From: an uncultured Cohaesibacter sp.
GTDB taxonomy: Bacteria > Pseudomonadota > Alphaproteobacteria > Rhizobiales > Cohaesibacteraceae
Assembly: GCF_963682185.1 (NCBI RefSeq)
Contig: NZ_OY821667.1
Location: 3,299,501-3,363,500 of the forward strand
Direction of reading: 5' to 3'
DNA: 64,000 nt
Shown here: piece after piece, positions 8,820-16,986 of the stretch
Layout: every line of letters starts with the position of its first letter
How positions within the stretch are numbered: position 1 is the first letter of the stretch
Program-made: the position numbers and the translations under genes
Notes under the pieces: generated by a model
Database searches by the model: none
What the model was told of the DNA's origin: nothing
The model's input: the letters and a program-made list of their open reading frames with translations, nothing else

Positions 8820-8847
8820 GCATCAGGCCACTGGCGTGGCCTGATGC
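8820..8847 (+). terminator. Perfect 12-bp hairpin between flagellin 3 and fliD
   Basis: GCATCAGGCCAC and GTGGCCTGATGC pair perfectly around a TGGC loop. Only TTC follows, not a T tract, so it may be a partial terminator or an mRNA stability/processing element that lowers fliD expression relative to flagellin. Confidence 0.55.
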
Positions 8848-8872
8848 TTCGCCCATGATACGGAGTTGATAC

Positions 8873-10603
8873 ATGACGAGTACGACATCTACCACGACGG
8901 ATTCCTCTGGTACGACGACAAGTACAACAACGACGTCAACAACGACGACGTCATCCGGTATCAGCACGGTGAGCTCGAGCGCTGACATCGATTGGGACGC
9001 CCTGATCGAGGCTGCTGTTGCAGAGAAACAGCTTCCTGCAGACCGTATCGAAACAAAAATTGAAGAAAACGAATCCGAGATTGAAGCCTATGAGGAGATG
9101 CAGGATCTTCTCAGCACGCTTCTGGACACGGTGGAAGCCATTCGTGGCACAGATGACTCTCTGGTCGAACTGGATGATATTTTCTCTGAGCGCGAAGCCT
9201 ATCTGACGGGCATCGGCGGAGTGGAAGCCGAAGACGCGCTCGTGGTGACCTGTGAGGCGGGTGTCGCTGTTCAAACCTATGATGTTACTATCTCTCAGCT
9301 CGCGCTAGCGCAAAAGGTTACCAGTACGATTGAATGTACTGACAGCTCCGCAGACCTGGAAATTGAAGGAACTTTTACTCTCACGACGAGTGAATCTGAA
9401 GAGGACGCTGTTGAGATTGAAATAACCGAGGACATGAGCCTCGCGGAAATTGCCGAAGAAATCAATAACTACACCGATGATTCCGGTGTCACCGCCACCC
9501 TGGTTCAGGTTGATGACGATGACTATACTCTGGTACTGACTGGGGCAACTGGTGAGGACATTGTCATGACCTCGACCGATGGGACGGACGTGGGTGTTGC
9601 TCTGGGCATCGTCGACGAAGACACTGGCGAATTCTCTAGTGTGCTTCAGGAGTCTCAGGATGCGGTTTTCACTGTTGATGGCATTGAATTGTCGAGAAAC
9701 ACCAATACCATCGACGACGTTATTGATGGTGTCACCTTCGCGCTTTATGAAACCACCGATGATGGAGAGTCGATCTCTGTTGAAATCAGCCAATCGCTTT
9801 CTGATATCAAGGAAGCGGTTGTGGCATTGGTGGATGCCTATAATGCCTACCGCGAATGGGCTATCACCCAGCAGGAGACCGACGCTGACGGCGGTGCCTC
9901 GGAAGATGCCGTTTTGTTTGGCGACAGCCTGCTTCGTGGCACGAATAACGGCATTTACGCAGCGCTCTCCACAGTTCTTGATGATGAGAGCATGGCGACG
10001 CTCGGCCTTTCCTACGATGAGAATAACTATCTCGAGCTCGATGAAGATACCCTCAACGACGCACTACTCAATGATATCGACTCGATCGAAGATCTTCTGA
10101 ATTTCCAATATGACGTAAGCGACAGTGATTTGGCGCTGCTCAAACGCAACGATGATATGCCCTCCTCGTTCACACTGGATATTACCGTGGATGAAGATGG
10201 AGATGTCACCAGTGTTCTTTGTGATGGAGAGGAGGGCTGCTTCGAAGTGAGCGGCTCTCGTATCGTTGGTGTCGAGGGTACCGAATATGAGGGCATTACT
10301 TTCGTTTATACCGGGGATGAGAGTGACACCATAGAATTTTCTTGCACGGCAGGCATCGTGGAAGAGCTTTATTCTGCCGTGGCGAAATATGCCGACGAAG
10401 ACGACGGGCTTATTGTTTCCCAGATTGAGACGCTGGAAGAGCAAAACGAAGATTACGAGACCGAATATGAAGATATCATGGAGACGGTCGACGCATATGA
10501 AGAGCGTTTGACAACGCTCTATTCTGAATATCAGGCAGCCATTGAGGCGGCCGAAACAGATCTGGCCTATATCGAGGCAATCCTCAATTCTGGAGACGAC
10601 TAA
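8873..10603 (+). CDS. fliD: Flagellar filament capping protein FliD
   Basis: Hook-associated protein 2, which forms the cap under which flagellin polymerises. It has 576 residues. Residues 1-36 are almost only Thr and Ser with a few Gly, an unusual low-complexity start. A FliD N-terminal domain (about 38-140: DIDWDALIEAAVAEKQLPADRI and following) and a C-terminal FliD domain with terminal coiled coil (about 480-576) flank a strongly acidic middle. It carries five cysteines (VTCEAG, TIECTDS, LCDGEEGC, FSCTAG), odd for an external flagellar protein. ACGGAG lies 10 nt before the ATG. fliS follows after one nucleotide, so the two are translationally coupled. Confidence 0.92.
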   Translation: MTSTTSTTTDSSGTTTSTTTTSTTTTSSGISTVSSSADIDWDALIEAAVAEKQLPADRIETKIEENESEIEAYEEMQDLLSTLLDTVEAIRGTDDSLVELDDIFSEREAYLTGIGGVEAEDALVVTCEAGVAVQTYDVTISQLALAQKVTSTIECTDSSADLEIEGTFTLTTSESEEDAVEIEITEDMSLAEIAEEINNYTDDSGVTATLVQVDDDDYTLVLTGATGEDIVMTSTDGTDVGVALGIVDEDTGEFSSVLQESQDAVFTVDGIELSRNTNTIDDVIDGVTFALYETTDDGESISVEISQSLSDIKEAVVALVDAYNAYREWAITQQETDADGGASEDAVLFGDSLLRGTNNGIYAALSTVLDDESMATLGLSYDENNYLELDEDTLNDALLNDIDSIEDLLNFQYDVSDSDLALLKRNDDMPSSFTLDITVDEDGDVTSVLCDGEEGCFEVSGSRIVGVEGTEYEGITFVYTGDESDTIEFSCTAGIVEELYSAVAKYADEDDGLIVSQIETLEEQNEDYETEYEDIMETVDAYEERLTTLYSEYQAAIEAAETDLAYIEAILNSGDD

Positions 10604-10604
10604 T

Positions 10605-11057
10605 ATGAGTTATGCGCAGAACCGCGCTATTAGTGCTTATCGTGCAGCCAATACGGCAGTTCCCCCGGTCAAGGCCGTTGCAATGTTGCTTGATGAAACG
10701 TTGAACGCCATCATCCTGACGAGCTACTATCTTAAACGTAAGGAATTTGAGAATGCTTTCGGGCGCGTTGTTCACGCATCGAAAATTCTTAGTGGCTTGC
10801 GTCAGAATGTCAATCTGGATGCGGACCCTGAAATGGGGCAACAGTTTATAGACATGTATTCGAGTAATATTTTTGCCCTGCACAATGCCTATGGTAAGGA
10901 TAATGCCATTGAGCGCTATGCAAAGCTGGCAAGTGGTATTCTGGAATTTCGCAACGCTTGGGCAGAAATTGCAAGAATGCAACAACGAAGCATTGACACT
11001 GTTATGGCCGGGATCTTAGATCAGGATACGACAGACGTGACTGCAAAAGCTGGATAA
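10605..11057 (+). CDS. fliS: Flagellar export chaperone FliS
   Basis: Cytoplasmic chaperone that binds the C-terminus of flagellin and prevents premature polymerisation. It has 150 residues, slightly longer than the typical 125-135. The start YAQNRAISAYRAANTAVPPVKAVAMLLDETL follows the FliS pattern (a Tyr-rich beginning, then a helix). The ATG is one base after the fliD stop codon, and the ribosome site (CTGGAGACGA) lies inside the end of fliD. The position directly after fliD is the standard one for this gene. Confidence 0.88.
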   Translation: MSYAQNRAISAYRAANTAVPPVKAVAMLLDETLNAIILTSYYLKRKEFENAFGRVVHASKILSGLRQNVNLDADPEMGQQFIDMYSSNIFALHNAYGKDNAIERYAKLASGILEFRNAWAEIARMQQRSIDTVMAGILDQDTTDVTAKAG

Positions 11058-11109
11058 AGCTGGATGATTGGGCCTTGAGCCGTATCGTCCTTCGAATAAT
11101 AGGGCGAGC

Positions 11110-11355
11110 ATGGCCAAGTCCAATGGTGAGATGTTAATAGAGCGGTTTGAAGAACTGCTGGATCTCTATGGCCCGGATATGAAAACATGGCCGCAGGAAG
11201 AGATTGCTGCGGCCAAAGAGCTTATGAGTAAGTCAGAACTCGCTCGGACAAAATATCAGTTTGTTCTAAGCATAGCCAAGCTGGCCGACAACGCCCCGGG
11301 ACCCAAGGCTCCTGCTTCTCTCGTTGATCGGATTATGGGCAAGATAAAAAAGTAG
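11110..11355 (+). CDS. Small anti-sigma-like protein of unknown function
   Basis: 81 residues, soluble, with no signal or membrane segment. The N-terminal half (ERFEELLDLYGPDMKTWPQE) resembles, from memory, the opening of small proteins often encoded beside ECF sigma factors in alphaproteobacteria (pattern RFEALxDxYGADxxxWP). The tail KAPASLVDRIMGKIKK fits the stretch that precedes a membrane helix in those proteins, but here the protein ends. I start at the ATG at 11110; a TTG at 11068 would add 14 residues. It lies 52 nt after fliS, probably in the same transcript. A role as partner of the sigma factor encoded at 3580 is inference. Confidence 0.6.
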   Translation: MAKSNGEMLIERFEELLDLYGPDMKTWPQEEIAAAKELMSKSELARTKYQFVLSIAKLADNAPGPKAPASLVDRIMGKIKK

Positions 11356-11666
11356 CCCGGTTGCTGCGAAGCCATTTTGACCGTCCAACACTGATAAATC
11401 CTGAAGAAGACATCTTATAATATAGTCGTGGCTGGGATTTGTGTTTTGAAGTTGATCTATCATAATATTTTTTCTTTGTAATTTTGATTTTATTCTTAAG
11501 CCAAAAAAAGTGATCGAATAGATAGTTTTCAATATTTTTAATAGTAATAATTATAGATATACTATATATAATTAAGTGTAATATATTTGTATACTTAATA
11601 GGCAAAAATTTCCTATAGGAAATAAATGTTAGGCATATTTTTCCTAAATAAAAATCAAAAAAATTT
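11356..11666. other. AT-rich spacer upstream of flgD
   Basis: Contains no credible gene. The core (about 11400-11660) is very AT-rich, like the spacer before the sigma-factor gene. It includes a 16-bp perfect palindrome (11608-11623) and a further TTTTTCCTAA at 11638-11647, both using the TTTCCTA word seen near 3442. Confidence 0.55.
11608..11623. promoter_or_regulatory. Perfect 16-bp palindrome ATTTCCTATAGGAAAT
   Basis: A perfectly self-complementary 16-mer 43 nt upstream of the flgD -35 block. The half-site TTTCCTA recurs at 11640-11646 and, before the sigma-factor promoter, at 3444-3450. This is suggestive of an activator or repressor binding site for a dimeric protein; the protein is unknown. 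Confidence 0.4.
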
Positions 11667-11692
11667 CGCCTGATTCTCTGTTTTATTTCGTT
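11667..11692 (+). promoter_or_regulatory. Predicted ECF-type promoter of the flgD operon
   Basis: CGCCTGA (11667-11673), 15 nt, CGTTTCA (11689-11695). Spacing and first block are identical to the sigma-factor promoter at 3492. The start codon is 77 nt beyond the second block. Confidence 0.55.
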
Positions 11693-11772
11693 TCATAATT
11701 AAGAGGGATAGAGTCTGCGGTTTGTTGACTGGACTTTATTTCGTGAATCATTGAAACGCGCGAGAAAAAGCC

Positions 11773-12435
11773 ATGACTGTATCTGCACTGGCGTCATCAA
11801 CTGCGACAACGACAACAACAACGACGTCTTCCAGTACTTTGGGACTGGAAACGACGGACTTCCTTCAGCTTATGGTCGAGCAATTGCAGAACCAGAATCC
11901 AACTGACCCAACCGATACGACGGAGTTTCTGGGGCAGTTGGTTCAACTTGCAAACTATGATCAACAGGTTGCCAACTCCGAGAGCCTGGAAGATGTCGTC
12001 AGTTCTCTGGACACCATGCTTTCCTCGAACGGGCTTGGCTATATTGGGCAAACTGTAACCGTCGATGGTGATACCACCACCCTGCAAGACGGATCGGCCC
12101 AATGGAACTACACGCTTGATAGCGACGCTGAAGAAGTGTCCATCAGCATCCTCGATGAGGATGGCAACACTGTTTATACCACAACTGGTGAAGTTGATGA
12201 GGGCACCTACGCCGTTGAATGGGACGGCGTTGATGACGATGGCAACCAGCTTGACGACGGTGGCATCTATACCATTGAAGTCACCGCGACGGATGCCGAC
12301 GGTGAGGAATTGGATGTGAGTACATCGGTCACCGGAACGGTAACCGGGATCGATTCCTCTAGCGATGACACATACCTTCTGATCGGTGACGTCGGTTTTA
12401 CAGTCGACGATATTACGGCGATCAGTTCCACCTGA
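11773..12435 (+). CDS. flgD: Flagellar hook assembly protein FlgD
   Basis: Hook-capping scaffold, 220 residues. After a Thr/Ser-rich N-terminus (residues 8-22), the FlgD signature lies at about 27-70 (TTDFLQLMVEQLQNQNPTDP, then TEFLGQLVQLANYDQQ). The C-terminal part has a FlgD Ig-like/FLN domain (about 85-175). It is strongly acidic. The start at 11773 has only a weak ribosome site (GAGAAAAAGCC). It heads a run of hook genes with flgE 103 nt downstream, and has a predicted ECF-type promoter. No flgB/C/F/G-type basal rod genes are in the window, so the cluster is split from the basal-body genes. Confidence 0.92.
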   Translation: MTVSALASSTATTTTTTTSSSTLGLETTDFLQLMVEQLQNQNPTDPTDTTEFLGQLVQLANYDQQVANSESLEDVVSSLDTMLSSNGLGYIGQTVTVDGDTTTLQDGSAQWNYTLDSDAEEVSISILDEDGNTVYTTTGEVDEGTYAVEWDGVDDDGNQLDDGGIYTIEVTATDADGEELDVSTSVTGTVTGIDSSSDDTYLLIGDVGFTVDDITAISST

Positions 12436-12538
12436 TAAACGTGCCCGCCTTGGGCGCGGTGCAAGTTTCCTGAATTGAATCCAATCCTGCCACTGACCCT
12501 ATGAAAAACAAGAAGTGGCGCATTAGTAGGAGAGTATC

Positions 12539-13843
12539 ATGAGCTTGATGGGTGCAACAAACGCCGCTGTATCGGGGCTCGCCGCGCAGTCACAGGCTTT
12601 GTCAACGGTTTCCAATAACTTGGCAAACTCTGAAACAACCGCATACAAGTCTTCAACGACCAGCTTTTCCAGTCTGGTGGCCGGTAGCGGCGCTTCGAAA
12701 AGCGGCGGGGTTTCTGCCAGCAACACGACGAACAATACGGCTCAAGGCCTGATCACCGACTCTGACATCGAAACCAATCTGGCCATTGAAGGCGATGGCT
12801 ATTTCGTGGTCTCTGAAGATGGAGATTCAACATCGCGATATTATACGCGGAATGGTGAATTCAGCACGGATGAGGACGGTTACCTAACCAATGGTGACTA
12901 TTATCTTCTTGGTTGGGCGACAGATGAAAACGGAGAGGTGTCCGGTGGTGCCAGCAGTGTGAATCTGACCAAGATCGATATTTCGTCTATTCAGAGTTCC
13001 GCCGAGGCGACCACGGAAGTTGCGATGCAGGCCACCCTGCCAGCTGATGCGGATGTAGATGACAGCTTCGAAACGAGCTTTGAAGTTTACGATTCTCTGG
13101 GAACCGCCAGCACAGTAACCGCGACCTACACGAAAGTTGACGAGAACACCTGGACCGTTTCCTATTCTGACCCGGTTTCCGCTGATGACTCCTCAACGAC
13201 AGGATCTGTAACGTCCGACACCTACACGATCTTCTTCGATTCTGATGGCAATCTCGATCACATCGAGGAAGGTGATTACGATTCGGCCACTGGCACCTCC
13301 TCAACTGGTACAACCGTTGACACCGCTTCGCTCTCCATTGACTGGAGCACGGGCGCTTCTGACAGCGATATTACTATGGATCTGGGCACCGCTGGTGGAT
13401 CGGATGGTTTGACACAATATTCTAGCAACGAGTCCGACGAAGCCGAGATTGATGTATCTTCGGTTGATGTTGATGGTCGCCCCTATGGCACCGTAGATTC
13501 CGTTGAAATCGACTCCGATGGGTCGGTTGTTGCCAGCTTCACCAATGGTGAAACGAGAACAATCTATAAGATTGCGATTGCGACCTTCACCAATGCCGAT
13601 GGGCTCACCGAAGATAGTGACGGGATCTATGCTGTCTCTAACTATTCAGGAAATGCCACGCTGCATGTGGCGGGGCAGGGGTCTGCCGGTAGTATCGAAA
13701 GCAGCTCACTGGAAGCCAGTACCGTTGATACCAGCACGGAGTTTGCCTCCATGTTGGCTGCTCAGCAGGCTTATTCCTCGGCATCACAGATCATTTCTAC
13801 CGCCAGCTCGATGTTTGATGATCTTATGAGCGCCGTACGGTGA
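12539..13843 (+). CDS. flgE: Flagellar hook protein FlgE
   Basis: Structural subunit of the hook. It has 434 residues with the conserved N-terminus (MSLMGATNAAVSGLAAQSQ, then VSNNLANSETTAYKSS), a long variable centre, and the flagellar basal body/hook C-terminal helix (EFASMLAAQQAYSSASQIIS, then MFDDLMSAVR). AGGAGAG lies 7 nt before the ATG. The middle is rich in Asp, Ser and Thr, like the other external proteins of this cluster. I see no cysteine. The distance to flgD (103 nt) has no obvious two-block promoter, so transcription from the flgD promoter is most likely. Confidence 0.93.
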   Translation: MSLMGATNAAVSGLAAQSQALSTVSNNLANSETTAYKSSTTSFSSLVAGSGASKSGGVSASNTTNNTAQGLITDSDIETNLAIEGDGYFVVSEDGDSTSRYYTRNGEFSTDEDGYLTNGDYYLLGWATDENGEVSGGASSVNLTKIDISSIQSSAEATTEVAMQATLPADADVDDSFETSFEVYDSLGTASTVTATYTKVDENTWTVSYSDPVSADDSSTTGSVTSDTYTIFFDSDGNLDHIEEGDYDSATGTSSTGTTVDTASLSIDWSTGASDSDITMDLGTAGGSDGLTQYSSNESDEAEIDVSSVDVDGRPYGTVDSVEIDSDGSVVASFTNGETRTIYKIAIATFTNADGLTEDSDGIYAVSNYSGNATLHVAGQGSAGSIESSSLEASTVDTSTEFASMLAAQQAYSSASQIISTASSMFDDLMSAVR

Positions 13844-13848
13844 TCTGA

Positions 13849-14106
13849 ATGTCTAAGGAAGTGGCTCAATTCAGGAAGGAAATTCGCCGCATCAAAGCGG
13901 AGGTGCGGCGATATGAGATGGACCCTGACAGGCAATCGGGCCGGCTTCTGCTGATGGTTGCCAAGAATGATCTGACCACTCTTATAGGCAAGATGCGCAG
14001 GCAGCAACAGGAAATCAAGCTGAAGCGATCGCGCACAACAAAGGCCAATCGGGTCGCGTCAGCCTATGCCAATCTCAACCAATATCGAAAATACAACAAG
14101 GGTTAG
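13849..14106 (+). CDS. Small basic protein of unknown function in the hook operon
   Basis: 85 residues, rich in Arg, Lys and Gln and probably alpha-helical (EVAQFRKEIRRIKAEVRRYE; KMRRQQQEIKLKRSR). I do not recognise the family. There is no signal or membrane segment. It starts 6 nt after the flgE stop codon and ends 9 nt before the FlgN-like gene, so it is almost certainly cotranscribed with hook genes. Size, charge and position would fit a cytoplasmic helper of export or assembly; that is inference. The frame is real rather than a shadow because nothing overlaps it on either strand and spacing is operon-like. Confidence 0.65.
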   Translation: MSKEVAQFRKEIRRIKAEVRRYEMDPDRQSGRLLLMVAKNDLTTLIGKMRRQQQEIKLKRSRTTKANRVASAYANLNQYRKYNKG

Positions 14107-14114
14107 GGTGCGCC

Positions 14115-14600
14115 ATGACTACGAAACTGAATACTGAAATGGTTCATTCGCAACGCGATGTCGAACGCATTGAACAGGCGATCGACAAGGCGATAAATGT
14201 GGCTGACGACCTCATCCGTATTGCAGATGAAGAAAATCAGCGTTTGGAAAGCGGCAGGCCGGCATCGCTTGATGATCTGCTGAGCCGCAAACAAAAGCTG
14301 GCGTCCGAGTTTGATGCTTTCTTCAAGGAGTTCAAAGCCGAACGCGAGGCTTTCCTCTATGCATCTGAAGAGAAATTCAACCAGCTGCAGGATCGAATCC
14401 AGATTCTTGCTCAGTCCTTCATGGAAAATGCAAGCAATCTGAATCGTGCCAAGAGCGCCAACGAGAGACGCATCAATGCCATTATGCGCGCCATCCGCGA
14501 AAATCAGGATGCCAACGCGCTCCCTGGCTATGGCTCCAAAGGTCAGGCTGCAAGTTCAGCCTACGCTGCAGGGTCACTCAAGCCACATAGGAAAGTGTAA
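14115..14600 (+). CDS. flgN: Flagellar protein FlgN-like export chaperone
   Basis: 161 residues, mainly helical with heptad-like spacing (residues 10-130). It matches the FlgN family in layout: an early helix with many charged residues, a loop around ESGRPASLDDLLSRKQKL, a long second helix, and a flexible Gly/Ala/Ser tail. FlgN keeps the hook-junction proteins FlgK and FlgL export-competent, and the gene lies directly upstream of flgK and flgL here, as in many alphaproteobacteria. The ATG follows GGGTTAGGGTGCGCC. The assignment rests on layout and position more than on invariant residues. Confidence 0.7.
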   Translation: MTTKLNTEMVHSQRDVERIEQAIDKAINVADDLIRIADEENQRLESGRPASLDDLLSRKQKLASEFDAFFKEFKAEREAFLYASEEKFNQLQDRIQILAQSFMENASNLNRAKSANERRINAIMRAIRENQDANALPGYGSKGQAASSAYAAGSLKPHRKV

Positions 14601-14722
14601 AACTGATCGAGAACATGTCTCTGGTTATGTGACGATGATGCCATCGTCTTGGCAAGGCCAGACATTCTGATTGTGCAACCTGTAACGACGTAGCCGCGTG
14701 CATGATCTGAAAGGAAAAGGTG

Positions 14723-16081
14723 ATGTCGTCTTTATCGACTGCCCGTTACATTGCATCCAGCTCACTTGCTTCAACGCAGGTGCAAGTTGCCGTAACCTCA
14801 AATAACATCGCCAATGCAGACACCGAGGGCTACACAACCAAAACGGCTTCGGTTTCTTCGTCTATTTCTGCCGGAACAGGCGCGGGTGTCTCGGTAGATA
14901 GTGTTTCCTCTTCAGTCAGCAAATATCTGGTTGAAGATTTGACAGAAGCCACGTCCGAGGCGGCCTATGCAACCACCAAGGCAGACTATTTGAGCAATCT
15001 GCAGACGTCCTTGGGGACACTCGAAGACGAGGACGGTTCGGGAACGTCGTTGGTGGATTCCATATCCGATTTCGAAGAAGCCATGACGGAGCTGGCAACC
15101 ACTCCGGAAAGTACCATTCTATCGAGCAATGCTGTCACGGCGTTGGATGAATTAACCAGCGAGATTAGCGATACTGCAGAAATGGTACAGGATCTGATCG
15201 ATGACGCAGATAGTGAAATCGAGGAATCTGTAGAGGAAGTCAATACGCTTCTGGAAAGCATTGATGCTCTGAATGAACAGATCAGAACCGCTACGGCAAG
15301 CGGCAATAGCACGTCGGATTTAGAGGATCAGTTGACAACAGCCATAGTCGAACTGTCTTCCTATATGGATGTGACGACGTTCAGTTGCGACGATGGCTCA
15401 ACTAAGGTTTATACCTCATCTGGACAGTTGCTGGTGGGATCAACCGCGCATCTTCTGACCACCGGCACAGACTCGGAGGGCCAGACAACCATTTCTGTGA
15501 ATGGCTCGGATATCACCGAACGACTAACCGGGTCAGACAGCAAGATCGGCGCTCTACTTGAACTCAGAGATGAGACGTTACCTGCCTATATGGACGATCT
15601 TGATGAGCTTGCCACCACGTTGATCGAGACCTTGAATGCAGTTGATGGTCTGGATGGTGATATTCTGACCGGGACCAGTGCTCTGGACATCTCGGTGGTA
15701 GACAGCGTCCTTGACGACCCGACCACGTTGCTGGGCTCTGATAATGCATCAACCACCGCCAACAACATCCTCGATGCCCTGCAGGGGGATGCAACTTATG
15801 ATGAGGCTGGTAATCTGGCTTCCGGGGATCGCACATTCACTGAATATGCCACGGAGATCATCTCAACAGCGGTCAATGCTTCCAACAGTGCCTCCGATGC
15901 ATTGGATGTGGCCGAAAGCGCACTTAGCTCTGCAGAAGATGCCATCAGTTCGGCCTATGGGGTGAACGTGGACGAGGAAACCGCTCGGTTAACTGAATTG
16001 GAACAGCTCTATTCACTAGCTTCGACCATTCTGAGTACGCTTCAGGAAATGTTCGAAGATCTTCAGTCGGCATTTGCATAG
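14723..16081 (+). CDS. flgK: Flagellar hook-associated protein 1 FlgK
   Basis: Hook-filament junction protein, 452 residues. The N-terminus has the family motif (SLSTARYIASSSL, then VTSNNIANADTEGYT) and the C-terminus the helical hook-associated pattern (ETARLTELEQLYSLASTIL, then TLQEMFEDLQSAFA). One cysteine (TFSCDDGS, about residue 222). I prefer the ATG at 14723 over the GTG one codon earlier because AAGGA sits at the right distance. It is shorter than enterobacterial FlgK (about 547), the difference being in the variable middle. flgL follows after 8 nt. The 122-nt gap to flgN has no clear two-block promoter. Confidence 0.92.
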   Translation: MSSLSTARYIASSSLASTQVQVAVTSNNIANADTEGYTTKTASVSSSISAGTGAGVSVDSVSSSVSKYLVEDLTEATSEAAYATTKADYLSNLQTSLGTLEDEDGSGTSLVDSISDFEEAMTELATTPESTILSSNAVTALDELTSEISDTAEMVQDLIDDADSEIEESVEEVNTLLESIDALNEQIRTATASGNSTSDLEDQLTTAIVELSSYMDVTTFSCDDGSTKVYTSSGQLLVGSTAHLLTTGTDSEGQTTISVNGSDITERLTGSDSKIGALLELRDETLPAYMDDLDELATTLIETLNAVDGLDGDILTGTSALDISVVDSVLDDPTTLLGSDNASTTANNILDALQGDATYDEAGNLASGDRTFTEYATEIISTAVNASNSASDALDVAESALSSAEDAISSAYGVNVDEETARLTELEQLYSLASTILSTLQEMFEDLQSAFA

Positions 16082-16089
16082 GTGATCAC

Positions 16090-16986
16090 ATGGCAATGCG
16101 CGTTGCTACATTCCATACAACGTCATCTCTTTTGCAGAAGACGCTTAATACTCAGGCAAAACTTGCTCAAATCCAAGAGCAGGAATCAAGTGGCCTTGTG
16201 TCTTCCGATTATGGCGGATTGGGGTCATCGGTTTCCACGGTTCTAGACCTGAGTTCCTCCATCTCAACCGCTGAGGCCAATATTTCTGCTGCTGAAACTG
16301 TTGTCAGTCGCAGTGATACATATGCTTCGGTTCTCGAGGATATTACCGATCTTCTGACCAATGCGCGCAGTGCGGTGTCTGGCACCAGTTCCGATGATGA
16401 GTTGGATGATCTGCAGGCTGAAGCCGCTGAATATCTGGAAGATCTCGTTCTGTTGCTCAATACCCAGTATAATGGCCGCTATATATTCTCGGGCAGTGAA
16501 ATTGATACTGCGGCTGTTGATATTTCGAGCTACGAGGCAACGGATTTAACCACCGTCAATACTGATTACTATCAGGGAGACGACTACACGCAGGTTATTC
16601 GGCTCGATAGCAGTACGGAAGTGGAATATGGAGTAACGGGCGATCTTGAAGGGATTGAGGAAGCGATGCGGGCGCTGTCCTATCTAGCCAATTCGACAAG
16701 CCTCACGACTGATGACCTTGATGATGTTGATGACCTGCTCGTGGATGCGCAGGATGCCTTGATTGCTGCGACGAGTAAGGCTGGCTCGGTTTCCTCACGG
16801 CTGGAAACCTATATTGAAAATGAGGAAGACTTTATTGCAACGGCACAGGAGCTTGCGACGGACATTACGTCCATTGACATCGCATCAGCAGCCGTTGAGG
16901 CAACGGCCTATGAAACCCAGCTGGAGGCAAGTTACTCCGCGCTTAGCAAAATACTGAGCTTGAGCCTGAACGATTATCTCAACTAA
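16090..16986 (+). CDS. flgL: Flagellar hook-associated protein 3 FlgL
   Basis: Second hook-filament junction protein, 298 residues, flagellin-like at both ends. The N-terminal helix (MRVATFHTTSSLLQKTLNTQ, then LAQIQEQESSGLVSSDYGG) and the C-terminal helix (SSRLETYIENEEDF, ending SALSKILSLSLNDYLN) match the family. The central part is short. It lies 8 nt downstream of flgK, the usual FlgK-FlgL pair. Met3 is a possible alternative start. After this gene the flagellar cluster ends; no flaF, flbT or motor genes follow. Confidence 0.92.
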   Translation: MAMRVATFHTTSSLLQKTLNTQAKLAQIQEQESSGLVSSDYGGLGSSVSTVLDLSSSISTAEANISAAETVVSRSDTYASVLEDITDLLTNARSAVSGTSSDDELDDLQAEAAEYLEDLVLLLNTQYNGRYIFSGSEIDTAAVDISSYEATDLTTVNTDYYQGDDYTQVIRLDSSTEVEYGVTGDLEGIEEAMRALSYLANSTSLTTDDLDDVDDLLVDAQDALIAATSKAGSVSSRLETYIENEEDFIATAQELATDITSIDIASAAVEATAYETQLEASYSALSKILSLSLNDYLN

